Counted from the first letter of the stretch, positions 4,982 to 12,740 are shown. The stretch is 15,255 nt of DNA from Moorena producens 3L (GCF_000211815.1 NZ_GL890922.1:13643-28897); one strand, 5' to 3'. Notes: a model not told the origin generated them from the sequence alone. Translations and numbers: made by a program.

Positions 4982-7078
4982 TTAATTAACAGACCATGGA
5001 TCACTAATCTCAGAATTAATAGACCATGGATCATTAATCTCAGGTATTTCCATAGCTTGTCGTCTGTGTTGCTGCTGTTGAATCCGATCGAGAGTACCAG
5101 TGGGAATAGAAGCAATCAGCTGACGAGTATAATCCTGTTTCGGTTCTCGATAAATACTGTCAGCGGGACCAATTTCTTCAATTTTGCCCTGGTTCATTAC
5201 CATAATGCGATCGCTCATGAATTTAACTACACTCAAGTCATGGGAAATGAATATATAGGTTAAGCCGAAATCCTCCTGCAATTGTTTCAGCAAATTCAGG
5301 ACTTGTGCCTGTACGGAAACATCTAGAGCAGAAACGGATTCATCACAAATGATAAACTTAGGATTAAGAGCGAGTGCCCTAGCAATACAGACCCGCTGGC
5401 GCTGACCTCCAGAAAATTCGTGAGGATAGCGATTCATCCAGTCAGGATTTAAATCCACTCGCTCCAACAACTCAGCCACGCGATCGCGTTTTTCCTTACT
5501 ATTACCCCCAACATCATGAATCAATAGGGGTTCCATCACTGCTTCCCCAATCTTTAGTCGTGGGTCGAGGGAACTAAAGGGATTCTGAAACACAATTTGC
5601 ATTTCACGGCGTAATTGCCGCAAACCCATACCCTTGATGGTGGTAATCTCTTTACCATCAAAGTTTACTTCTCCACTCATTGGTTCAATCAAGCGCAGCA
5701 ATGTTCGTGCCAGGGTAGATTTGCCACAACCGGATTCTCCTACTAAGCCCAAGGTTTCACTGGGATAAACATCAAAAGATACTCCATTGACTGCCATCAG
5801 ATAGCGTTTCGTCCCGCCAAATACGCCTCGAATGGGAAAGCCTACCTGTAAGTTACGCACCGAAACTAATGGTTGTGTGGTTGTTTGGTTGAAGGTTGTT
5901 CGCGTAGCGTGGCCTTTTGGCCAAGGTTGGGAGGTTGAAGGTTGGGAGGTTGAAGGTTGGGAGGTTGAAGGTTGGGAGGTTGAAGGTTGGGAGGTTGAAG
6001 GTTGTTCGCCTTTAGCGTTCCCGTAGGGTAGGTTATCTGACGAAGTTTGAAGCTGGAACCGGTCAACATTCAACCCTTTTGATTTTTCTCGGATTACCTC
6101 TTCCCCACTAGCAGTAGTTACCACCTCCATGAAGTCAGAAACAGTTGGTAGGTATGTTACAGTTTTATCCAGAGTTGGGCGACAGGCTAATAATCCCTTG
6201 GTGTAGGGATGGTTTGGCTCAGAGAAAATTTTCCAGACATCACCCCTTTCCACAATTTTGCCTTGGTACATCACCGCTACGCTGTCAGCAATTTCCGCAA
6301 TTACCCCTAAGTCGTGGGTAATAAAAATCATGGACATCCCTCGGGTATCCCGTAACTCCCTCAGCAAATCCAGAATAGTTGCCTGTACGGTAACATCAAG
6401 AGCAGTAGTGGGTTCATCAGCAATCAACACATCAGGGTTACAAGAAATTGCGATCGCAATCATGACCCGCTGCAATTGACCACCAGACAGTTCATGGGGA
6501 TAACGCTTTAATATTTCCCGTTTTTGCTGGTTAATGTGGCGATTAATTAGCCGTTCCCCTGGTATTGCTTGACCAGGGTTCTCCCGACGGAATTCCTCTA
6601 GAAAAGTCTCCCTCAATTGTTGATCGCTAGGGAGTAGCTTCACCTCTTGAAGACGAGCCATGGCTTGACGCCTTGCTTCTTTTAGGGAAACATCCTGGTG
6701 TTGCAGAATTGCTTCCGTCAGTTGAAACCCACAGGTATAAACTGGGTTAAGGGAAGTCATGGGTTCTTGGAAAATCATTGAGATTTGACCACCCCGGTAG
6801 GACTGTTTTTGATCAGGACTCAGCCCTAGCAAATCCACTTCTTTTTCCCGAGCTGAGGGTCGGAAATAAATCTCGCCATTGGTAACCTTACCAGGATAGG
6901 GTACCAAACCCATTATGGCCAAAGACGTGACTGATTTCCCAGAGCCTGACTCCCCCACAATCCCTAGGGTTTGTCCTCGACGCAGTTGAAAGTCTATGCT
7001 GTCAACGGCTGTGACCTGTTTTACATCGGTTTGGAATTGGACTTTCAGATTACGGACGTCAAGAACATTGTCAGTCAT
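4982..7078 (-). CDS. fused two-domain ABC transporter ATP-binding protein (Dpp/Opp/Gsi type)
   Basis: This protein of about 698 residues carries both ATPases of a peptide/nickel-type importer in one chain, as in GsiA/YliA. The first domain has Walker A GESGSGKS, signature LSGGQLQR and Walker B DVLIADEP. The second has GESGCGKS, FSGGQRQR and FIICDES, with Ser in place of the usual Pro. Each is followed by the oligopeptide-transporter C-terminal segment (EPNHPYTKGLLACRP; EPKQDYTRQLIASIP). It works in the cytoplasm with permeases and a binding protein that are not in this window. The helical region of domain 1 carries an extra segment of about 35 residues before LSGGQ. The linker contains a PSTSQ repeat tract. 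ATG at 7078 (MTDNVLDVRN) is chosen over TTG at 7087; neither has a clear ribosome site. Confidence 0.93.
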   Translation of the reverse strand: MTDNVLDVRNLKVQFQTDVKQVTAVDSIDFQLRRGQTLGIVGESGSGKSVTSLAIMGLVPYPGKVTNGEIYFRPSAREKEVDLLGLSPDQKQSYRGGQISMIFQEPMTSLNPVYTCGFQLTEAILQHQDVSLKEARRQAMARLQEVKLLPSDQQLRETFLEEFRRENPGQAIPGERLINRHINQQKREILKRYPHELSGGQLQRVMIAIAISCNPDVLIADEPTTALDVTVQATILDLLRELRDTRGMSMIFITHDLGVIAEIADSVAVMYQGKIVERGDVWKIFSEPNHPYTKGLLACRPTLDKTVTYLPTVSDFMEVVTTASGEEVIREKSKGLNVDRFQLQTSSDNLPYGNAKGEQPSTSQPSTSQPSTSQPSTSQPSTSQPWPKGHATRTTFNQTTTQPLVSVRNLQVGFPIRGVFGGTKRYLMAVNGVSFDVYPSETLGLVGESGCGKSTLARTLLRLIEPMSGEVNFDGKEITTIKGMGLRQLRREMQIVFQNPFSSLDPRLKIGEAVMEPLLIHDVGGNSKEKRDRVAELLERVDLNPDWMNRYPHEFSGGQRQRVCIARALALNPKFIICDESVSALDVSVQAQVLNLLKQLQEDFGLTYIFISHDLSVVKFMSDRIMVMNQGKIEEIGPADSIYREPKQDYTRQLIASIPTGTLDRIQQQQHRRQAMEIPEINDPWSINSEISDPWSVN
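4984..5043. repeat. 30-bp tandem duplication at the C terminus of the ABC protein
   Basis: Two near-identical 30-bp units (4984-5013 and 5014-5043, two base differences) end the gene, encoding the paired sequences EINDPWSIN and EISDPWSVN. Being exactly ten codons long, the duplication keeps frame and adds a repeated acidic/aromatic tail. Its two differences suggest it is not very recent. Confidence 0.85.
5892..6035. repeat. repeat cassette inside the ABC gene encoding a (PSTSQ)n linker
   Basis: Five exact copies of GGTTGGGAGGTTGAA (5925-5999) encode five PSTSQ units on the minus strand. They are flanked on one side by GTTCGCGTAGCG followed by the palindrome TGGCCTTTTGGCCA (5897-5923 region). 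On the other side is TTCGCCTTTAGCGTTCCCGTAGGGTAGG-type sequence (6005-6032). The GGTTGTTCGC junction occurs on both sides. The cassette lies exactly in the linker between the two ATPase domains and keeps the frame. The flanking pieces resemble the short palindromic repeats seen elsewhere in the window. Confidence 0.85.
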
Positions 7079-7092
7079 GGCATTCAAGAGGA

Positions 7093-7115
7093 TTAAGTTA
7101 AGAGAGTTAACTTAA
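7093..7115. promoter_or_regulatory. palindrome TTAAGTTAA-N5-TTAACTTAA upstream of the ABC gene
   Basis: A perfect 9-bp inverted repeat with a five-base spacer lies 15 bases before the ATG at 7078. A second, shorter palindrome CTAGGG-N6-CCCTAG lies at 7130-7147. The position suggests an operator for a dimeric repressor or an mRNA hairpin in the leader. No regulator is encoded nearby. Confidence 0.4.
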
Positions 7116-7148
7116 ATCATACAAAAACTCTAGGGTTTACTCCCTAGG

Positions 7149-7330
7149 TCAGCTGTCAGCTCTCAGCGGTCAGCCGTCAGCTGTGAGCTATCAGCTATCA
7201 GCTATCAGCTATCAGCTCTCAGCTATCAGCTCTCAGCTATCAGCTCTCAGCTCTCAGCTCTCAGCTCTCAGCTATCAGCTCTCAGCTCTCAGCTATCAGC
7301 TATCAGCTCTCAGCTCTCAGCTATCAGCTG
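7149..7330. repeat. 26 tandem copies of a 7-bp unit, TCAGCT(A/C/G)
   Basis: The tract keeps perfect 7-bp phase over 182 bases, with A or C at the seventh position in most units and a few degenerate units at its left end. A further AGCTATCAGCTATCAGCTA follows at 7376-7394, out of phase by one base. The plus-strand frame through it (QLSAISY...) is a by-product and not a gene. It lies upstream of the ABC gene, beyond the two palindromes. Confidence 0.95.
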
Positions 7331-7407
7331 TTTTCTATCTTCAATCAGATCGATCTGGCTGCTACCTGGGAAGTAAGCTATCAGCTATCAGCTAAGCTGT
7401 TGCGCAT

Positions 7408-8541
7408 TTAAACTGTGATAACAGCATTGCCTTTGTTTTTTATTTTTCGTACCCATTTTATAATTAACCCTCCTTCATTTAAAAGATGATTTAACAAACA
7501 TTCTAATTCTTCAATTGATTTGAAAACTCGATTGGCAATATATTCTTTTGCTGAATGCCAAACCAATTCAATTAAGTTATAATCAGGACTATACTCGGGA
7601 AGATATTCTAAATAAATATTCGGCATATCTTCTTCTATTTTATGAATATATTCGGCTTTTTTGTGAAAACTAGCATTGTCTAAAATAATGACGATTTTCG
7701 GTCCTTTATTAGCAAAGTCTTCTAGTTGATTACCCGCTTCCATCCATTCATTTTCTAGCTCTTTATAAAAGGTTTTTAAAACTTCATAAAAAGTTTGACT
7801 ATTGCTTTTTTTGAGGAAATCTACAAATCTTTTTTTATCTGAATATCGCAAAGCTCCCATCACATTAACTCTCCCTTGCCTTTCGGGCAAAGCCCGACGC
7901 TGCGCGAACGGTCTCCTCTAACTTTTTTTCGCTTTCCTCTTTTACACCAGTTTTTTCTTCTGATGACTCTCAAACTAAATCCGCTTTCATCCCAAAACCA
8001 TACCTGAAGACGCTCTGGGCTTTCTTTTTCTATTTTTAAATACTCATCTAGTTTCTTTTTAAATGCTTCCCTTTTTTTATGGTCTTTTTTAGAATCTAAG
8101 CTATACTTTGACCAAAGGTAAACATATTTTTTCTTGACTAGTATCCTACGAACTTGAGACCCACTTAACTTGATGCCTGTTGTATCTTCTAAATGAACGG
8201 CTAATTTTTGAGCTGTCCATCGACCAAATTCATATCCTAATTCTTCGGGTTCTTTTTCGACTAATTCTAATAATACTTCTATATATTGTTTTGTTGCTTT
8301 TTGGTGATTGCCTTTCATTCTTTTATCTTTAAGACTCTCTAAGTCATCTGGATCTCCGTGGACACACCAATAACAGACTGTGTTCTTTGAACAACCCAAA
8401 ACTTCAGCAATTTCTAACTGTGTTTTTCCACTATTCAACAACAGCAAAATTAAAATACGTTCTCTAATATTTCCATTTTCTTCTATTTTTAAGGCTTTTT
8501 GAAGTATTGTTTTTTGCTGTCAGATAATTTTTTGCTGGCAT
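7408..8541 (-). pseudogene. IS630-family transposase, broken by a frameshift and a 35-bp repeat insertion
   Basis: The gene would start at ATG 8541-8539 (MPAKNYLTAK), preceded by an AGGA-type ribosome site. A one-base change in the T6 run at 8510-8515 shifts frame; similarity resumes as TILQKALKIEENGNIRERIL. The helix-turn-helix (LEIAEVLGCSKNTVCYW) and the first catalytic Asp (VWFWDESGFS) follow. At 7879-7913 a 35-bp GC-rich palindromic insert separates KRKKVRG from QGRVNVMGALRY and causes a second shift. The remainder holds the second Asp (VIILDNASFHKK) and the last acidic residue (YSPDYNLIE). The three parts appear complete apart from these lesions, about 366 residues in all. The stop lies inside the left terminal repeat. 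No functional protein is expected. Confidence 0.9.
7879..7913. repeat. 35-bp palindromic repeat inserted in the IS630 transposase
   Basis: The insert holds CTTTCGGGCAAAGCCCGA, a stem of TCGGGC/GCCCGA, then CGCTGCGCGAACGG, related to the GTTCGCGTAGCG motif found at the other repeat sites. Removing it joins two conserved transposase segments in one frame, so the insertion is defined by the gene it breaks. 35 bases is not a multiple of three. Confidence 0.85.
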
Positions 8542-8656
8542 ATTTCCTATTATTGGGTTATTTATTAATTTTTATTATACCAATTTAAATGCCGAACAGC
8601 TTATCAGCTGATACCTTACCTCGAACTATTAAATTCTCCCTAAAGAGGTTTATTTT

Positions 8657-8712
8657 CAGCTGACCGCTGACCGCTGACCGCTGTTCGCGTAGCGTGCGCG
8701 TAGCGGATATGC
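8657..8712. repeat. CAGCTGACCGC repeats plus GCGTAGCGTGCGCGTAGCG at the 3' end of the monooxygenase gene
   Basis: TGACCGC is repeated three times, then comes a 25-base segment (8681-8705) that is identical to 12691-12715. It ends with GGATATGCTT one base before the stop codon of the monooxygenase (8713-8715). The same arrangement occurs at the 3' end of the EF-hand gene. Confidence 0.8.
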
Positions 8713-10293
8713 TTACCCTAATTGACCTTTGTTTCTCACCAAATTCACAGCAAAATAAAGCGGATTCATCAACCCCTTAACTACAGCCTTGAACCCATAA
8801 ATCACACGACCTCTTAGACCAGCTTTGATAACGTGATTATTGAATGGAATCACTGGTAACTTCCTAATTAGCTCTTGAGCCAAAGCTTTCTTTTGGCCTG
8901 GTCCTTGTAAACGAAACTGGGTACCTTGGGTCGGACCATATACGATGGTAAACCAGAGCCGAGGATTTAAGAAAAAGTATTTCCACAAGGGCGGTTTGCA
9001 CCCAATTAAATCAGCTAGCTCGTCGATGTATATATGATAATCAAGCAAGCTTCGGATCCGAGCGGCATTATGTTCAAACTGTTCTAAATATTTGGCTTTA
9101 TCGATAGATGCCACCTGCTCCATTTCCTCAGAAGCCGGAAGAGTTCGTTTACCAGTGCAAATCAAGGCAAAAAATCTGGCTTGCATTTCCGTAATAGGAA
9201 ACTGACTGCCAATGGCAGGACGTGCCCAACCAATCCAAGCGATTTTATCCCGATACAAGGCATGAAAGATATGTTTGTAAAGACTCCGGGGGTCAGTTGT
9301 TCTCAAGTGCTCAGGCAGGAAAGACACATAGTTTTTGTAGCCGGTACAAAATACTACCGCATCCACGTTTTCAAGGGTTTCCCCATCAGCCGCGATCAAT
9401 GTCCTGCCACCATCTTTTACCTTCACTATTTCGCCGACCACTTGACAGCCATGATAGACAATTGCCTTGGGTAAGGATATATTTTTAGTTCCGTATGTAC
9501 CCCAGACCCCTTTTTTAGCCTTAACCTTCTGATTTAGCTCAAATATAGTATCATGAACTGGATCGTTTTTGCTCAACTCTAATCGGAAGATAAGTTTGCT
9601 CAAAGCATCTCCATAGTCCCTTGGTAGACCGTATACACCACGATGGCTAGCAGTATCGGCAGCATAGTCACCTCTCTTCCTGGGTATTATCCACCCAGCT
9701 GAATTGCGAAGGCTGACCCAGCACTTGTTGGCGACACGAGATATTTCTAGGGCGATGTCTGAAGCTGACTCACCTCCCCCAACCACTAATACTGTTTTGC
9801 CCACAAAGTTATCAGCATTACGATAGTCCTTGGAATGGGAAAACTCCACCTCAGTTAATAAATCTTTCCACTCTGGATAATTTGAGATACTGTTGTTACC
9901 AATTGCCAACGCTACCCGTTTTGAGTGCAAAATCTCTCCAGAGGCTAGTTGAATTTGCCACCCTTGATTGTCTTGGGGAGTGAGTGCTACAACTTTCGAT
10001 TTGAAACGAATTTTATCTAAAATACCAAAATGTTTGGCATAGCTTTTCCAATAGTCAACTGCTTCGTTCTTTGTCCAGAATTTGTGCTGATTGCCATCAC
10101 CTATCCAGAAGTCCGAAAACATACTAAATGCGCAAGATGTAGTCAGCACTAAACTGTCGTAGGCATTGGCATAAACCCCGCCCAAATCCTCTGCTTGCTC
10201 TAAACATATTACCTCGCCTACACCTTGTTCTAGTAATTCTTTGGTAGTAACTATACCAGCTGGCCCTGCTCCAATCACTATGCAATCTAACAT
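8713..10293 (-). CDS. FAD-dependent monooxygenase (FMO/Baeyer-Villiger type)
   Basis: This 526-residue protein has the two-nucleotide-fold layout of flavin-containing monooxygenases. The FAD fingerprint is GAGPAG (residues 8-13), the NADPH fingerprint VGGGES (171-176), and FSHSKDYRN (151-159) matches the F-x-G-x-x-x-H-x-x-Y/R family motif in a relaxed form. CTGY (316-319) is the usual late motif. Such enzymes oxygenate a soft heteroatom or insert oxygen next to a ketone; the substrate cannot be read from sequence. A basic C-terminal tail of about 60 residues with hydrophobic patches may contact membrane. It starts five bases after the methyltransferase stop, with GGAAG inside the end of that gene as ribosome site, so the two are an operon and probably act on one small molecule. 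Confidence 0.9.
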   Translation of the reverse strand: MLDCIVIGAGPAGIVTTKELLEQGVGEVICLEQAEDLGGVYANAYDSLVLTTSCAFSMFSDFWIGDGNQHKFWTKNEAVDYWKSYAKHFGILDKIRFKSKVVALTPQDNQGWQIQLASGEILHSKRVALAIGNNSISNYPEWKDLLTEVEFSHSKDYRNADNFVGKTVLVVGGGESASDIALEISRVANKCWVSLRNSAGWIIPRKRGDYAADTASHRGVYGLPRDYGDALSKLIFRLELSKNDPVHDTIFELNQKVKAKKGVWGTYGTKNISLPKAIVYHGCQVVGEIVKVKDGGRTLIAADGETLENVDAVVFCTGYKNYVSFLPEHLRTTDPRSLYKHIFHALYRDKIAWIGWARPAIGSQFPITEMQARFFALICTGKRTLPASEEMEQVASIDKAKYLEQFEHNAARIRSLLDYHIYIDELADLIGCKPPLWKYFFLNPRLWFTIVYGPTQGTQFRLQGPGQKKALAQELIRKLPVIPFNNHVIKAGLRGRVIYGFKAVVKGLMNPLYFAVNLVRNKGQLG

Positions 10294-10298
10294 ACTAT

Positions 10299-11174
10299 TT
10301 AACTTCCGATGTCGGGAGTAAGCACAAAAACAAATGAATCCGCGAGTATAGATTCAGCAACAGCAGGATTAATCCCCAAGGGTTGCAAGCAAGTTAGTTG
10401 GTCTAATACATTGAGCATACTATACCCCTGAAGCTGAAACCCTTGCTCATTTACGAATTGTCTAACCTGATCGAAATTGTCAAAGATAGTATCTGTGTCT
10501 GAGGTGGCTGTCATTCCTCTGACTGTCTGGCTCAATTTTTGCCAAGCTGGGCTATTTCGCCGTACCCTACTCAAATATTCTTTTGTAATTAAATCAGGGG
10601 TTATCCACACACCACCATAAACCTGAAGCAACTCCCGGACATTAGCAAACAACCGCTGTTTTTGATTAAATGTCAGGTACAGCAGTAGTCCCTCGGATAT
10701 TACAGTAATGGGCGTTCGGGAATCTAGATAACCTACATCGATAGGTAATTGGCTGGGTTGACTAGTGGCATCAATCCCAACAAAGTGCAAGTTTGAGCGT
10801 CCGCCAATTAGCTGTTTCACCAGTTGCTGTTTGCGCGTTATCATCCCTGGCAAATCACTCTCGATAAAAGTTGTAGAAGGGTTACCAGACATTACCATGC
10901 CCCGTGGCATCAAGCCGGAGGCTAGTTCAAGGATTTGAGTTTTTTGAAATTGAGCCATCACTTGATTGATAGCTTTATACCGACCTTCAAATAAAACGGC
11001 TACTTCAAACGATTTATCAGACTGTTGTTTTTGTAACTGCTCCACGAAAGCTTGAGCATTAACCAATTGTGCTAATTCTTGCCCATAAGGAATGTCGGTA
11101 AACTGTCTGGCATAAGCCACTAGTAACGCTGTGGGACTGATATTGTCGAAGGAACTAGTTGGCACCTGCATCAT
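10299..11174 (-). CDS. SAM-dependent O-methyltransferase, leucine carboxyl methyltransferase/TcmP-like
   Basis: This protein of about 291 residues is the first gene of a two-gene operon with the monooxygenase. Numbering from the first ATG, it has FEGRYKAI near 63-70, the SAM-binding ILELASGLMPRG near 81-92, the acidic strand end FIESDLPGM near 103-111, and ISEGLLLYL near 159-167. This order is that of the LCM/Ppm1/TcmP-like family, which methylates carboxyl or hydroxyl groups. The frame can start at TTG 11180, ATG 11174 or ATG 11171; none has a good Shine-Dalgarno sequence and the first ATG is taken here. The substrate is unknown. Pairing with a flavin monooxygenase suggests tailoring of a natural product or lipid. 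Confidence 0.85.
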   Translation of the reverse strand: MMQVPTSSFDNISPTALLVAYARQFTDIPYGQELAQLVNAQAFVEQLQKQQSDKSFEVAVLFEGRYKAINQVMAQFQKTQILELASGLMPRGMVMSGNPSTTFIESDLPGMITRKQQLVKQLIGGRSNLHFVGIDATSQPSQLPIDVGYLDSRTPITVISEGLLLYLTFNQKQRLFANVRELLQVYGGVWITPDLITKEYLSRVRRNSPAWQKLSQTVRGMTATSDTDTIFDNFDQVRQFVNEQGFQLQGYSMLNVLDQLTCLQPLGINPAVAESILADSFVFVLTPDIGS

Positions 11175-11180
11175 TAGCAA

Positions 11181-11541
11181 TTGGGAATTGGGAATTTAGG
11201 GAGTAGGGAAAAGGGGAAGCAAGTTTCCCCTTTAACACTGGGCGCTTACTTAGCAACATTTCTGTGACAGGAATATTGTAAGGTTCTATGTAAGCATTCA
11301 GCCGTCAGCTATCAGCTAATGCGCTACGCGCACGCTACTTGAGGTGCTAATGCGCTACAGATGGTGCTACTTGAGGTGCTAGCAGGCGCTTTAACTGCAC
11401 AGGGTCGGATCAGAGGAGCAGGGGTTTTCAACCAGCCGTACCAGCACCGTCTTGTTTACTACCTCCCGTTGATTTGCTGACGGCTGACAGCTGATAGCTG
11501 TTGGCGTAGCCTGCGCGTAGCGCATATGCTTACCGTTCTAT
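11181..11541. other. intergenic stretch with inverted and direct dispersed repeats
   Basis: No gene is visible. GCCGTCAGCTATCAGCTAATGCGCTACGCGCA-type sequence (11300-11331) is inverted at 11480-11525 (TGCGCTACGCGCA pairs with TGCGCGTAGCGCA). CTACTTGAGGTGCTA occurs as a direct pair at 11335-11349 and 11367-11381. GGGGAA/TTCCCC pairing occurs near 11213-11232. It separates the EF-hand gene from the methyltransferase operon, so the two are probably transcribed separately. Confidence 0.7.
11480..11533. repeat. dispersed repeat at the 3' end of the EF-hand gene
   Basis: GACGGCTGACAGCTGATAGCTG is followed by a variant of the GCGTAGCGTGCGCGTAGCG block (GGCGTAGCCTGCGCGTAGCG) and CATATGCTTACC, nine bases before the stop of the EF-hand gene. 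The same block and nearly the same ATATGCTTACC tail abut the monooxygenase stop at 8713. Confidence 0.75.
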
Positions 11542-12087
11542 CTACCCTTGACCAAAGACAAAATTACCAGGTGCTTCGGGATCTTCACTACGGAAGAATT
11601 CATCGATCAGCTCGATATGTTTTTCTTTAGAAATGGAGTCATCATCCTTTAAATTAAGCCGTTTGAATACCTCGTTAGCCAAATTTTCATCACGTCCGGC
11701 GCTTCGATACCATTGTCTGTATTCCTCCAAATCCAGTTGCTCATCCCCATTAGTATCAAATAAGCTAAAGACGAAACCGGCGATGCCCTTTATTTCTGCT
11801 TCATAAGCGTCTTGGTCATTAAGGATATTCTCGATATATACCAACCATTCCTCTAAAGATATCCTATTGTCACGATTGGTGTCTGCAAACTTTTGCATAC
11901 TATCCCAACGAGACATTAACTTCGATTGAAAGGAATTGTAGTTGGGTGAGCCTGGCTCCCAGCTGCGAAGCTGAGAGTAGCTTTCTAGGAAGCGCTCAAA
12001 ATCCGCTTGCTCAATGAAACCGTTATTGTCGGCGTCATACATTTCAAACAATCTTGGGAATTTCTGCTTCTGCAATTCAGTTAACAT
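11542..12087 (-). CDS. calerythrin-like EF-hand calcium-binding protein
   Basis: This 181-residue soluble acidic protein has three good EF-hand loops. Loop 1 is D18-x-D20-x-N22-G...D29 (DADNNGFIEQAD), loop 2 is D69 to E80 (DTNRDNRISLEE), and loop 3 is D111 to E122 (DTNGDEQLDLEE). A fourth site at about 145-156 (NLKDDDSISKEK) begins with Asn and ends with Lys and probably does not bind calcium. The tail DPEAPGNFVFG is typical of calerythrin-like sarcoplasmic-type calcium proteins. It likely works as a calcium buffer or sensor in the cytoplasm. GGAG at 12097-12100 is well placed for the ATG at 12087. It shares strand with the methyltransferase-monooxygenase operon but is separated by 360 bases of repeats, so a shared role is uncertain. 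Confidence 0.9.
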   Translation of the reverse strand: MLTELQKQKFPRLFEMYDADNNGFIEQADFERFLESYSQLRSWEPGSPNYNSFQSKLMSRWDSMQKFADTNRDNRISLEEWLVYIENILNDQDAYEAEIKGIAGFVFSLFDTNGDEQLDLEEYRQWYRSAGRDENLANEVFKRLNLKDDDSISKEKHIELIDEFFRSEDPEAPGNFVFGQG

Positions 12088-12519
12088 AATTATTTTCTCC
12101 AGGGAGTAATAAATTCAAGTTTACACTATGTTTACCGTAGGATAACTAGTGGGACACAATTAATACACCGTTGGTTACAGCAACAGCTGATGGTCAGGGT
12201 AAAAACAGCGTCAGCTGATAGCTGAATGGTTACAAAACAGCTAATCTAGCCTTGGTGATAAATTCATAAAAAAGACTATTTGTCAAGGGTTTGTTAATAA
12301 ATTTTAATCAAAGCCCCAAAATCTTGCTGTGATTGGTATTTGGGAATTTGCCTTTCTATACCAGAGGTAAAATTAACGTTTGATCGTTGTGTGTATAAGT
12401 TGGCGATATGCTCTGCTGCGCTGTATGCGATCGCTAACTAGATAACGCTGTTGCTAAAATCATAAAATTCTCAAACGTTATAATTAGCAAACCATTAGAG
12501 ATTTTCTGATGATTTGTCA

Positions 12520-12567
12520 CTAGATTGGTGATAAATTACCGACAAAATGAACTTGTCACCAATCTAG
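12520..12567. repeat. 12-bp perfect inverted repeat CTAGATTGGTGA
   Basis: CTAGATTGGTGA (12520-12531) and TCACCAATCTAG (12556-12567) flank 24 bases. Wider similarity (TTGTCAC on both sides) suggests a small folded element. It could form a terminator-like hairpin, but no T-run follows in either direction. Confidence 0.6.
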
Positions 12568-12584
12568 AAAAATCAGTGGCGTAG

Positions 12585-12656
12585 GGTGCGTTAGGGATGA
12601 GCTCACCCTAATTTTATTGGTAGCCAGTGTTGATACAGTCCATCCCGTAACGCACC
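12585..12656. repeat. 72-bp GGTGCGTTA...TAACGCACC inverted-repeat element
   Basis: GGTGCGTTAGGGATG (12585-12599) pairs with CATCCCGTAACGCACC (12641-12656), differing by one extra base. GGTGCGTTA-type palindromes of this kind are widespread in cyanobacterial genomes. It lies downstream of glutamate dehydrogenase. Confidence 0.7.
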
Positions 12657-12674
12657 ACCGGGTCAAACTGGTAC

Positions 12675-12740
12675 GGCTGAAGGCTGACGGCTGTTCGCGT
12701 AGCGTGCGCGTAGCGCATAAGCTGATAGCTGAATACTTAC
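12675..12740. repeat. GGCTGA / GCGTAGCGTGCGCGTAGCG / AGCTGATAGCTGA composite repeat
   Basis: GGCTGAAGGCTGACGGCTG leads into the 25-base block 12691-12715, identical to 8681-8705, and then AAGCTGATAGCTGAA. It ends 33 bases before the stop of the glutamate dehydrogenase gene, again at the 3' side of a minus-strand gene. Confidence 0.8.

Larger units (their letters stand above)
7395..8601. mobile_element. IS630-family insertion sequence with TA target duplication
   Basis: The ends are related inverted repeats: AGCTGTTGCGCATTTAAA at the left, and its counterpart AGCTGTTCGGCATTTAAA (inverted) at the right. In a 28-base comparison (7394-7421 with 8575-8602) 23 positions match. Both ends are flanked by TA (7393-7394 and 8602-8603), the known target duplication of this family. 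Joining the flanks restores ...TATCAGCTATCAGC-TA-TCAGCTGATA, so the element inserted inside TCAGCTA repeat DNA. Confidence 0.88.

Noticed and set aside
5832..6069. Frames encoding WEVEG or LQPPN repeats on both strands
   Set aside because: They are alternative readings of the 15-bp repeats inside the ABC transporter gene, whose own frame is continuous through both ATPase domains.
7183..7395. A 70-codon plus-strand frame, rich in QLSA repeats
   Set aside because: It is only the translation of the 7-bp tandem array and has no coding character of its own.
8713..12087. Idea that the monooxygenase and methyltransferase modify the microviridin
   Set aside because: They are more than 7 kb away, beyond two insertion sequences, and known microviridin tailoring uses ATP-grasp ligases and an acetyltransferase.
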